Source: Montifringilla adamsi (lineage: Eukaryota; Chordata; Aves; Passeriformes; Passeridae). Taken from it: a DNA stretch of 64,000 nucleotides. Under the pieces are notes generated by a model. That model made no database searches. It was given only the letters and a program-made list of their open reading frames with translations, and was not told where the DNA came from. A program made the position numbers and the translations under genes. The DNA lies in NCBI GenBank assembly GCA_017590115.1, contig JAGGNK010006448.1, positions 13,889,860-13,953,859 of the forward strand. The letters run 5' to 3'. Shown piece by piece: positions 12,501 to 24,335 of this stretch (within the stretch, counting starts at the first letter, position 1; the number at the start of each line of letters is the position of its first letter).

Positions 12501-14329
12501 TGCCTTCCCAGTCAAAGGAAGGATGGGTGGGGGCCAGCTTCAGGGAAGGCATTGCATCATCCTCATTATTATCTCAATTTCTCCCATGTTTCAGCTCAGA
12601 GGACCCTACAGGTTTGTCCTCAGAAGTAACAAAAGCAGGTGTATAGTAAAGGTCCCAGCCAGTGGCCTTTTTACCAGTAGGTGGTGTTCCAGCTTTCTTT
12701 CAGGGCCAGTTTGTGCTTTCTGATTGAGGTGGGAAGGAAATTTAATCTTGCTTGTGCAAATTGGAATTGCACTTGCAGTTCCTAGGGTGGGAGGGGGAAA
12801 AAAAAGCGCTCGTGGCATTGGTTTTAAAACAGTGGCAAAAGGATTTTGTTTGAAGAAAGTACTTGGTTATTTAGGAGGTGAGAGTGTGTTAATGCTTTGC
12901 AGACCCATGCCTCCCTTGGCAAATAGATTTACAAGGATATTGGGTAAAGTGTTTCCATGGCAATGCTCAGGCCTTTTGTCAGCATTTTTCAACTGAGGAT
13001 AGAGAGGTGCAACACTGGGCAGTACAGGGCAAACACTTTTGCTTCCAAGCACCCAGAGGAAACTGACCCTTCTGAACTTCTGCGAGGCATGAAAAGGCAA
13101 GAGGCAACAAGGTGTTGGCTGTGGGAGGCTTTTTGTAGCATTGTCTGTATATAATTCCAGATAGAAAAAAACTTGAGACTGCCTTTTCAGGGAGTTCCAA
13201 CAGAACACCTTTGATGCGAATGCAAGGAGAGAAGCCACAGAAGAGAGGTAAAAGCTGCTTCTGCAAAGGACTAGCTGTTTAAGAATACACATAAATAATG
13301 ATTTAGCCAGATGGTTACTGGCTGTTGGACTTCAGACCTTAACAAAGTCTGATCCATGGGACTGAAGGGATGATTATATACTCAGGTACATGCAGACAAG
13401 CAGATAAATTCTGCTCCTATTTAACTGGGGTTTTCTGTCAGTTGTGAGAAGTAGTCATTCCAGTGCATTTGGGTGAAGGATTAATTTTGCTTAGTGGCCT
13501 GTCCAGAGTTCTGAGATGTTAATCTCTTTTTTTTCTTTTCTTTTTAAGCCTGAGCTTGGCCGTAGTCTTCTGCCTGATGCAGGCTAGGCAAAGGATGTGT
13601 CCTGGAAAATGGTGGGGAGGAAGAACTCTTGAGTCCTCAGTAGAGGATTGCAGAACTTAAACAGTTCTGTAGACTTTTTGGCTTTGCCCAAAATTTCTCA
13701 CAAAGGGCATTTTTGGAATACTCTTACCTGAGAGTACCAGTGTGTGAGTGCTGGACCATGAAAAAGCTTTTAAGTTGTGAAAGAATGTGTGCCTTCTTGA
13801 TGTCGCTAAATTCACAATTTAGACTCTCTCTTAGCTGATTACATCAGTAGATGCAAACTTGAGGAAGTCACAAGTCAAGAAGGAAAGAACATTTTCACAA
13901 AAAAACTTCTGGTTCTGGATGCTGTGTATATTTTTATATTTATCAGGGATACACTTTACACCACCAGCCTCTCAGTAGATCTTTGTGTTAGTTTTTGCTA
14001 GAAGTTATGGATATGCAAATAAACCCCTCACATAAGCTGAGAAAACACTGCAGTAGTAGGTGCTGTCACAGCAGGATGATAGCAGTGAGACTGAAATGAA
14101 CTAGGGACACCATTTAAAAGAGCAAGCTGGAAATTGTGACTTTCTTTAAGGTGCTCCCAGGCATTCCACTGAGGAGCATACAGGGCATACTCAGTGTTTT
14201 CAATGCAAATCATGAATTTATTGATTCACTAATCAACCCACAGGTGAAGGATGGTAATAGGAATGCTTCTGCATCAAGCTTAGAATGGTAAGCACACCTT
14301 TTTGATGTTAATGAGCTATCAGCAAACTG

Positions 14330-14950
14330 CAGCAAAGCCATGTGCTGGGTGCTGGTGGTGATGTGCCACAGGGCTCTGTTGTTATCAGCACTGACTGGAG
14401 AAACTGTTTCTGGAACATCAGAAGCCTTAGGACAGACATTGGTCCTGAAAGGGACTGCAGTTCTCCAGGTGTGGGGATGCAGATGGTACCCTGAGCCTCT
14501 TACTAAGGCAGGGGCTGGGGAGATGGTGCCCTTGGCTGCAGGTGGAGGATGTCACCAAATGAAGGAGCTACAGGAGGAGGTCAGCAGCTTCACAGCATCA
14601 GGGATGATTTAAAAAAAAAAAAAAAAAAAGAAAAAGAAAAAGCCAGATCTTCTCCTACGCCATGTAGCTACAGGGTGCGCAGCTGTACTGAAGGAGAGGT
14701 GGGCAAAGTCTGCATTTTTTATGATTGGAAATTATGGCAAAGCCCAGAAACTTGTGACTTCTCGCACTCACAGAAGACGATCAGTGCAGTGGTAGCAGAT
14801 GAGAAGCTGGAAATTACCTTCAATGACAAACAGAACCAGAGAAACTCTAGAGAGGAGCAAGACATCCTTGTGGCAGGGAATGGAGGTCACAGTCTGGTGG
14901 CCTAACCTCCTGTCAAGGGTTGTTTGTTGCTGGTCAGAGTTATGGACCTG
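14330..14950 (+). mobile_element. CR1 LINE 5' portion (ORF1-like region)
   Basis: The segment encodes, in broken frames, GGGCHQMKELQEEVSS followed after a frame change by LHSIRDD, which matches the CR1 ORF1 pattern (MKELQEEVSRL-SIRxxE). Further on, AAACTTGTGACTTCTCGCAC corresponds to the ORF1 KLVTSGT-type stretch. Frames are shifted and an A-rich insertion interrupts the reading after the SIRDD block. Most CR1 copies are truncated at the 5' end, so a 5' piece is unusual. The boundaries are approximate, and the identification is from memory of the family. Confidence 0.6.
14611..14641. repeat. A-rich run (A19 then GAAAAA units)
   Basis: Nineteen A residues, then two G-punctuated A5 blocks, lie inside the CR1 ORF1-like segment. 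It is either a slipped A-rich site or the tail of something inserted there. Confidence 0.85.
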
Positions 14951-17900
14951 AGATTTGGGGAAAGTGCTGAGCCTGGTCCAGCCTTCAAGTTATTGACCCT
15001 GCTGCTCTTCCATGTGATAAAGGGGAGAGCTGGAGCTTATGAAGTGTGACTATGTGACACTGGGTGTAAGGGGCAAGACCTGGGCTCCAGATCTTACTGG
15101 TGAAGGACGAATGGCTCTTACTTTTAAACAAAGATCTAAATTAATTTTAAGGAGAGATCCAGTTATTCCTCTAGTTTTCATGATCTCCTTAGAAATGAAG
15201 TAGCTGGCAGAATCCTTGTAACTAGAATAAACTTCAGTAAGTTTTACAGCCCTTTTAAACCTAAGTTTAACCTGTACATATAATGTGCAAAAGTACTGTA
15301 CTCCTTCTAAGAGCAAAGTCCAGGTCTATGAAGTTTGAAAACCCATACCTCTTTTCCTTTCAGTGCCAGGATCTATTTATTTTACTGACAAAGGCCTTCA
15401 AAGTTTATGCCAAAGATTAGGTCTTAATTTTTTTTATGGTCATTGGAGTTCCAAATTACTGTTTATATTTGCTTGAACTCACTTCTGTTATACTTGTTAC
15501 CATTATAAGATTTGTCTCTTTTCCCATGGAAAAGTGTAACTGCTTCAAACATTAAAGAAAGAAAAAAGCTCATAATTGATGTTTGGTAATTAGAGGCATA
15601 GGAACTCAAGCTAGGCTGTAGGCTGTTTTAGCATTATTAGTTATATTTTGCCAACAAAAGATATTCAGCTAGTACTGCTGCAGAGAACAGTGAATGAGTC
15701 ACACCAATGACCACTAGAAGCTTTAATTTTTGAATATCGCTATTATTTCACTGCAGAGAAAAGCAAGAACGAATATTAAAGGGCAGCACTTCTAATTTTG
15801 GTCCATTGGGATGGCTGTAGGGCAGTTTCTTGGAATTTTATCAAAAGCCAATTACTATTGATATATCACTAAATGCTGTGATTTTGCAAAGACTAAAGTC
15901 TTACTCTGTCATCAGTCTCTCAACTGATTTTCTAGTTGTCATAGGCAAATGCTGTAGTCTAGAGTTCATTCAATATTCCTGTTACTCTACATAAAAACTG
16001 GTCGACTTTTCATCTCAGAAATCTTTTTTATGTATTGTAGAAATAGATTTCTGTTTCAATTACTTCTTACCATGTGACAGTGGTTACAGTGAATTAAAGA
16101 TGAATTTATCAATTAGTTGTTTGGTAACTTCCTTTCTCCTGTGATTATTCTAAACTTTCTTGACAATGCTTGAAAAAATGAAAGCATGGTCTGAAATGAA
16201 CATTTTTCCCTTGACTAAACACTGGTCATTAATTTTGTACTATAGTAAGTAATGGTAGGATTCCTGTGCTGAGTTTTGGGTGCACTTGTGTAGCAGAAAC
16301 ATCTGGTTATTTGGCAGAATCTTCAGACAAATGTGTTTCCAGCTTCAGAGCTGTCTCCTCATTTGCCTTATGACTTGGCTTTTCTTGGCAGATTGACTCA
16401 AATTCCTTAATGCCATTTTTTTCCCCTGATTTTCTTTTTATGATAAAGGCAATAATTCAAATGTTCTAAGTCAATGTTTATTCACTGGAAGTTCATCTTG
16501 GAATATTACTGAAAGAGCACAGGTGACTGGAATGAAAAGTCTGGATGTAGTATAACTTATTCAGTTAAACTAAAAATAAAAATAACTTCTTTCTAGTTTC
16601 ACGTAGCATACAAAATAGCTGAAAATTTTAATCAGTATGATGACATGTGCTGTCCAAACTCTAATAACTGTGATACTTACTGTCCTGGAAGGCATTATGT
16701 TCTGACAGTATTTGCACAAAATGTATCTAAGTGTAGTTCTGTATGTAAATTCTTGTAATTGCAACCACCGAGGCCCAAGAGAAAACCCCAGGACATCTGA
16801 TGGCATTTCTCAATGCATGCTGTATGCTGAAAAAGTAAAATAGCTTTACAGAAAAACTAACTGGCTGAATGTGAAGAAGTTCCAATAGTAATTCTTTGAA
16901 TAAAGCTGATCAAGAACAAATATCATGGTAATATACAATGCCTGTAAAATATACCCAGCTCTGTCAAGATCTGAGCACACTGACAAGGAATAATAGGTAT
17001 GTTCATGCATTCTCAACATCACAGATGGTTACAATTTGCTAATATTTTCCAACGAAGTGCCCTATCAATTGATCATTTTCTATTGACAGAATGCTCCAAA
17101 TAATTTTGTTCTGTACACCTACACTGTTCTTTTCTGTGGCTGTTCCTGGAAAAACACAGGGAGCTGTTCTTGGAAAAGCAAGGGGAGCTGAGTGCCTTAT
17201 GCCCACATTTGCTTTTACAAATTAGGTCTGTTTATAATGATCATGGCCTTTTAGATTGTGCTTACTTTCTTATTTTTTTATCATGATTTCTATAGTGAGT
17301 TCTTCTTTCCTGTGACAAAGATGAGTAACATAATCCTGCTGGATATTCAAATTTTGATCTCTATTGTCTCATTCTTATAAATACTCTCAGGGAGGGTTAT
17401 ATGCTTCGCATTATTTTTGCTAGAATAAATTTGACTGGCCCCAGAGGCAATATTAATCTCTTCTGATGCAGATTCTTTTTCAAATGCCAAGACCAGGTGG
17501 CAAGGCTTGGTATGAATGGGATTTTAAGGGATTTAGGCAATTTCTTCAGCATGTAATTCCTTGGCCTGGTTTGTTATAGCCAGACCATTCATCTGGTTAC
17601 ATCCACTGAACATCCATCTTCATGACTCACCTGCTATTTCTCTCCTGTTTTGCAGCATAGTGCATGCAAAGTTCCTGTGTGTTTCAGGGCTGAGTGGACA
17701 CTTCATCCGAGACCTACAAACCATGACTTGCCTGTCCATAAAACTGTTGGGCAGCAGACAATTTCTAAACTGTGGTAGCTAAAGATTTATGTAAATGCTA
17801 CATAGTGAAAAAGCAGGAAGGCTAGAAAAGATTTTGTGAGGACCTACAGGCTTATTTCAGCTTTTTTATAATGAAACTCAGTTCAGTTATTTGCCATTGA

Positions 17901-17952
17901 TCTGCCTTTAAAATTAATTCAGATGAGTATTTTAAGTTGTTTGAAGGGTATC
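14951..17952. other. Non-coding, probable intron
   Basis: Nothing recognisable apart from possible further CR1 remnants up to about 15060. Confidence 0.55.
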
Positions 17953-18018
17953 CTATTTGGACTCCATGATCCTAGAGACCTTTTTCAACCATAAAAATGC
18001 TAACGTTCTATGATTCTG
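17953..18018 (+). mobile_element. CR1 LINE 3' tail fragment
   Basis: ACTCCATGATCCTAGAGACC, then TTTTTCAACCATAAAA, then GTTCTATGATTCTGA reproduces the terminal CR1 sequence (ATGATC-GAGGTC-TTCCAACC-ATTCTATGATTCT), including the octamer tail. Confidence 0.75.
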
Positions 18019-21000
18019 ACTTGGCAGCACTCCCGTGTCATCTGTACATAAATGTGTGCTGTGCTGCGATATTTAGTGAGCTGTCCATGGATAGAAAAGC
18101 AGGGTCTGATAGATTTAAGGAAGATGAAAGAAACCCTGTGTTGCCACTTTTGAATGCTTTATTCCTAATACAATGGAGCAATTATTCAAAAATATGTTAG
18201 CAATGTGAAAATATGTTCCTTGTGGTGCTATGGAAATAGTTGTGCCCTTAGCATGACTGCTGCAAAAAGTGATGGACAAACAAGCAAATGCAGCTTTAAT
18301 TTATTTTTTAAACAGCATACAAAAACCTTTATGCTATCTTTCTTTTTTTCAGACTATTTTCTTTCTTTTTTTAAAAACATCCTCCCTGTTCCACTTCTAG
18401 GCATAGGCGCTTTAGTATAAATGAATACTGATGATGAATTAATTCAGTCTACAGTACATCTGCAGTCTAAAAGTAGGTTATTGTAAAAAGCTCCAGTTTC
18501 TTGCCAAAGTGATAACTTGGGGCCAGCAGAGGTACTAAAGTGGACTATGACACTAAAAATTAATCTGGCTTTTTAAAAATATCTGTAAAATGTCACTGTA
18601 GCATTTTATTTTTATCTCCTAATTGTCTATCACTATCTTGTTTACGTGCCTTCCGTATTTATCTTATTCTCTCACCTTACTATTGGTCTTTAAAGGTATT
18701 GACTTTGATTTAATTTTTTTTTTTAAATAAGTTGTGGGTTTTTCTATCCCCTACATTGGGTCAGCTGTAATTTTATCTTGCATCCTACTAGAATTGAAGC
18801 AGGCAAAACAATTAATCTCTGGATTTTGAAAGATATTGAAGTGTGAGTGCTCAGGATTCATTCCTAGTAGGGCAGTGCTGCAGGTATTTCTTGGATGGAG
18901 TCTCAGACTAAGACTTGGAGAAAAGTATTAAGTTTTGTGGCTTTCAAGGCAATGAATAGAGAGCCAGAAGCACAGAGCCACAGCTGTAGAAATATTTTGG
19001 GAATCCAAAGAAGCCAGTTTAAGGGACTTCTTAAAAACCCAGTTTCTCACTTTGTTGAGAAGAAAATGTATACATACCTTTCCTTTTTTTTTCTTTTTTT
19101 TTTTCCTGTGCAATGCAGTAATATTATATAGGTGTGTATGTATTTTAATTTGTTGGAACTGTGTTAACTAATCTGTATTACACTGAAAATGAGGTGCTTC
19201 ATTCATCTTCCAGTGTGTGAAACTAAGTAAATTCTAAGTGTTAGAACCAATGGGAAAAGAAAAATATATATTGCTAAATTGTGCCACTGTTTGTGGTAAT
19301 GTTTGCATGTTAAACTTGATACCACTATAACTACTACAATTTTCCTTGCTGATTCCTTGCAGAAGTTAATGATCCAGTTTGGAAGTTTCAGAAAACCACT
19401 ACCAGTGAATTTATCTAGCAGGTTTTCTTAGGTGAAGAAATTTGACACTCTTTACCCTTAGAGACCAAAAAAGCATGGAGTGCAAACTACAAAAGCTTGA
19501 CTTGCACAGATTTGTGTAGTCTACCTTACTAATTGCTCTGAAATTCCTCATTGGCTGCTGTATTTTTATAAGATGAAGAGAAAATTAGTGTGCTGTTGCA
19601 ATTTATAAATAATTCTTGCACATTTAACTCGTAATTTTCATCATTAGTCAGGAAGCAATTAACATTTTAAATGCTAATTTTTAGACTATTAAAGAAATAT
19701 CCGCTGATATTAGACTGCTGAGATGGGAGAGTGCCATGGAAGATTATTATAGCTTGAAGAATGTAGAGGAGAATACTATATGTTTCAATTCAGTGTCAGC
19801 AGGAAGTCATATGGTGCAATTCTATAGAAATCTGGGAGATTTATTTTAACATCTGGAGGAAAAATAGCAAAGCAGAGTTATATAGAAAGCCTTACCTGAG
19901 ACAAAAATTTAAATGTAAAGCAAAGCAAAGGTGTTTTGAATGTCAGAGTTCTATTGTTTTTTTAAGCAGGACATTCAGATTTGTCCATTTTTGCACATCT
20001 AGCATTAGAAATTTTTCCCTTGTAGTCTTTTCCTGTTTTGAACTTACAGAGATCTTGTTAAAGTGATGACATCTGGACATCTTTGACACCCAAGGCTAGT
20101 AATTATATGTAAGCAGACATTCCCACTGATGGGACATGCGAAGGACTGAGTTTCTACTTTAATCTCCATATTGCCATTCATTCCATTCAGCAGAGGAGAA
20201 GCTTAGTAGGAAAAAACAAAAGTCCAAACCAGTAAGGACAAACACAAACAGCTGGAAGTTTAAAACATTCAAAAAACCACCAATGATGCTTTAATTGAAA
20301 CTCACTTCACTGGAACAATTGTCTTCTCTAAAACACATCTAATGTTGGATTTACCTGATTTCCATGGCATGTTAAAATGGAATTATTTTGCTGGTTCAAT
20401 ACTTGGAAAATTAAATGTTGTCTAAAATTGCAAATTTTTTCTAAAAAGATGAGAAAAGCTACGAATATGAAGAGTCGTACCAAACCTTAGGTTCCTATAT
20501 GTCCTGCAAGAGTTTGCAAGGCCTGAAAATTACTGATAGCTGCAGGCTCTTGTGCAAAAACCCATGACTGATCCAGACAATAAACACCTACCTTAAAAAC
20601 CAAATCATTTGTAGAAAGTCGCTAATGCAGATGACAGGTCAAATCAGTATGTACAGCCCTTGTAGCTTTTCTTACTGGTGTAAGACCTCACATTTTCATC
20701 TGAAACAAAAATTTCTTGACTTTGGCAAAGGAAGAGGCTCTGCAGAATAGCCTGTCCTCTCTTTCTTCCAGGAGCCTGTAAAGTTACTATGCATCAAATG
20801 GCACTCATGGCACTTTCAGACCATCGGATAAGTAAATTCTTGGAACAGAAATGGAAAGCTAGAGCTGTGAGAGATGTTTCTATTCTGCACTGGTGAAATC
20901 AGGATGGAAACTGCTCCTGAAAATAGTGTGGTTTTTGTTCCCTGGTGTTTTGTCCTTTCTCTGTGCTTCAGAGAGACTGAGCTAGAGTACCAGGACAGAA

Positions 21001-21713
21001 TGTGCTGGGATGTGGGTGACACAAGATCCTAAGGATGAAATCTGATCTCAACAAAACTATTTTTTTATTTTGAAAGCTTTCACTGCAAATGAAAGCCATG
21101 GCATAGGAAGTATGACTTCACCTTGGCTTTGTAGCTTAATAGCATGTGGGAGGTCTCCTGTGTTCAGGTCAGCACAAGATCATGCAGACATCTTTATTCA
21201 AGTCCTGGTATTCCCTTCCTTCTAAGTGGGTTAATATGTTTAGAAGAATTTTCTCACTGATCTATTTTTGCCGGAAATGGTAAAAGGGAGTGATTCTGGC
21301 TGTGCAGTATGGGATGGGAAAATGCATACTGAAACAGCTTAAAGCACAAAGAAAAAGGTATTATAACTTGGTTAAGAATTTAGTCTCCATTAGAGACTGC
21401 TGCTACAAATGTATGGAAGAATTTGATTATTGCATCTCAATCACACCTTCATCCCAGTTCGAAACAAGCTGAGTATCCAGCTCTGTGCTTTCAGCATTCT
21501 GCAATTTACAATCTGCAAGTCTTAATGGTATTGCTGTTCTTAAAAAGAGAGAGTATTTCGATACTACTTACTCCTACACATATTCCCATGTGTAGTCCAA
21601 CCTAAACCATCCTGACCTGTTATATGCTATTGCTGGAAGGTCTGGAGCTATTTTGCAAGACTGCCCATACTAACACAGATGAAAAGCACTTCAAAGAGTC
21701 AAAGAACATAAGA
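18019..21713. other. Non-coding, probable intron
   Basis: AT-rich unique sequence. T-rich runs occur near 18340-18375 and 19083-19106. No exon or repeat family was recognised. Confidence 0.6.
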
Positions 21714-22105
21714 GTTCCTTGCCAAGCCACTTTCCATTGTTTACCAGCAGCCCTGGCTAACCAGGGCAGTCCCAGTTGACTGGTACTCAGCAAACGTGAT
21801 GCCCATCTACCAGAAAGGCTGGAAGGAAGATGTGAGGGACTGCTGGCCTGTCAGTCTGACCTTCGGGCTGGGGAAGGTCATGGAGCAGATCATCCTGAGT
21901 GCCATCACCAGCATGCCCAGCACAAACAGGGGACCAGGCCGAGCCAGCATGGGTTTAGGAAGGGCAGGTCCTGCTTGACCAACTTGATCTCTTTCTGTAG
22001 CAAGGTGACCCAATGCTCAGATGAGGGAAAAAGGCTGTGGTTATTGCATGTCTGGACTTCAGTAAAGTCTTTGATGTTGTTTCTCACAACATTCTAACTA
22101 CAACT
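21714..22105 (+). mobile_element. CR1 LINE reverse-transcriptase fragment
   Basis: The + strand reads SANVMPIYQKGWKEDVRDCWPVSLT-like sequence (shown in part: DCWPVSLTFGLGKVMEQIIL), matching the NYRPVSLT-x-GKVMEQII block of the CR1 ORF2 reverse transcriptase. It is followed in another frame by GRSCLTNLISF, and the DNA then ends in a CTGGACTTCAGTAAAGTC block equivalent to LDFSKAFD. At least one frameshift and substitutions break the frame. Neither the catalytic FADD region nor the 3' tail is attached. Confidence 0.9.
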
Positions 22106-24056
22106 TCTAGATCAGAAATTCTTGAGTTTTCAATGCACTTCTCTTTTGGAAAGTGAGGAGGCAAAAAATCAGTTTAAAATGCAGGTTAACTGAATTGCAT
22201 TGTTCTTTCAAGGCAGCCATTGTGTGAAAAAGGAAAAGACTTCCTATATTGAATTAATAAATAAAAAAGTATGCATAATAAGATCCTGTTGCCATTCACA
22301 TTTGATCTCTCAATTTCCTTCCAAAGAAAAGGTAGTTTAAGAAGTCATTGCAAAAGTGAAAGATTGAAAAAGAATGTGCTAAGAAAAAAGAGCAAAATTC
22401 AACTTGCTCTAGTTGCTTTTCTTGAAATCTGCTGATGATTTGTACTGAAAAAATGCCTACTTTCTATTTCAAGAGAATTTTAAGCAGACCCACTACATAT
22501 TTCTGCTTTACCCATTATTCATGTGTGGTGAAGGGTTATTTTCCTAATATATTTTTACAGACTTTAAAAATTATTTTGACATTTTATGGCAGCATGTAGA
22601 ATGGTGAATATGTTTTACTCTACCATTTTAGTGATTTCGTATTCTTCTTGCAATATCTTTGCCAAATATATACTTTTTTGTGCTAATTAAAGTATATTTA
22701 TTTTTATAGGTAAATCTGTGCCTATATTTTATATGTATGGGGTGATGTACGTATCTGTATGTGGAAATGATTTGTCTGAAAGAGCATTGGCAAAACGTAC
22801 AGCTAACCTTTATGACTTGCTTAATGCCAGAAGAACAATGTATAATATTTAGCTCTGTCTTCAAAAGCTTTATGAACTGTTCTTTTAAACATCCATGGAG
22901 AAATTAAGCACCAGATACACAATTAAAATGCTGAGTGGGATATTGTGTACTCTCCCTGCTAGTGCTTGTTTTTATTTAGATTATCAACTTTAGTAATATC
23001 ACAAACTATTATTTATATTTTTTATAAAAAATTATGATGAAACACGTATTACCTGAAGAGCAATAAATACTTAAGTTAACACTAAATATTAGCAGGGGGC
23101 TGGGGATGGGGAATGTGGTTTATTTGTTGCTTTGGAATTTTTTTAACTTCAGAATAATAACATTATTTGTCTGGTGATGAGAAATTCCAGTCTGATAGAC
23201 CTGGAAATATTCTGCTCAAAATTGGCATCTTGCTCTATCATAGGTCCCAATGGAGGTATCATCTCTCAAATTGAAGAGAAATGTCACAGCATTATCTGGG
23301 ATAAAAGATAAACTTAAATTCTTTTAGGTAGTTTCACTACCTTTGCTTCCACATGATATCCTTGATAAAAAGTTGTGTATGGAGACAAAATTATAATGAA
23401 TTTTTGATAACTTAGTATTAGGGAGGAGCACAGTCCTGCAGTTCTCTTCTGTTTAGAACTTATTTCTTTCCTGAGTGTTTTTCCTACATTTTTCTCCACC
23501 ACCTGGGCAACTTTCTTTTCACTTCATGCAAATAATGTGGTATCCTTTCCACTATGATCTTGCATTCCAATCACTGAAGAACTAAATACCCACCTACCTA
23601 ATACAAAAGCTAGTATCCAGATCCCATGGGCCACCTAGGTGACATTTTCTAAATATTGCTTTCTTTTCTTTTTGATTACAGGAGTTTTCAGACCTCTATT
23701 CTTTCAAGATATCTACTTTCATGCAGAATATTCACCCTAAAATATTTTCAAATTTTTTGTTTATGATCAATACTCCCTGTCTTTGCTAAGGAATACTCTT
23801 TCTGCCAGTGCTTCTCTTACTAAAGTTTTTTTGGTTTCTGCTACCAGGTACTATTTTTCACCTAGAGTGATCTTCAAACTCTAAGTACACCAATAAAAAT
23901 TAGTATTTGGTTAGTTCCCTGACATATTTTCTACTTTACATGCTAAGTTTTTTAATAGTTTTCTGTTTGTTGCAGTCTCTTTGGAATCTAGGTATGTTAG
24001 TATATTGGCTTCTCATTTTAAATACGTGTTATTCAAAGTATTTTTGCTAATATCAC
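22106..24056. other. Non-coding, probable intron
   Basis: Very AT-rich unique sequence (for example 22960-23060). No gene or repeat family was recognised. Confidence 0.6.
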
Positions 24057-24335
24057 AAAACCATAGAATGGCCTGTATTGGAAGGAACATTGAAGATCAT
24101 CTAATTCCAGCCCCCCTGCCATGGGCAAGGACATCTTCCACTAGATCTGATTGCTCAGAGCTCCATCCAGCTTGGCCTTGGACAGTTCCCAGGATGGAGC
24201 ATCCACATCTGGGCAACCTGTTCCAGTGCCATTACTGTAAAGATTTATTTCTGAATTTCTAATCTAAATCTATTCTCTTTTAGTTTATAGCTGTTGTCCC
24301 TTGTCGTATTGCCTCATGCCCTTGAAAAATATCTC
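24057..24335 (-). mobile_element. CR1 LINE 3' end, antisense
   Basis: Beginning AAAACCATAGAATGGCCTGT and running through GAAGATCATCTAATTCCAGC, CCCCTGCCATGGGCAAGGAC, GGGCAACCTGTTCCAGTGCC and a TAATCTAAATCTATTCTCTTTT block, this is the full-order antisense CR1 3' region. Moderately diverged. Confidence 0.92.

Larger units (their letters stand above)
5968..14329. other. Non-coding, probable intron
   Basis: AT-rich unique sequence. It includes a 25-base T run (6194-6218), an octamer ATGCAAAT at 8685-8692, a perfect hairpin at 9546-9586 and the longest unassigned minus-strand frames (10423-10815 and 12867-13292), none of which resembles a known protein. No exon of the expected ITGBL1 first EGF module was found. 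Confidence 0.55.

Noticed and set aside
12867..13292. 141-codon minus-strand open frame
   Set aside because: Composition shows no protein family resemblance, and overlapping frames in the other strand are equally open. Treated as chance.
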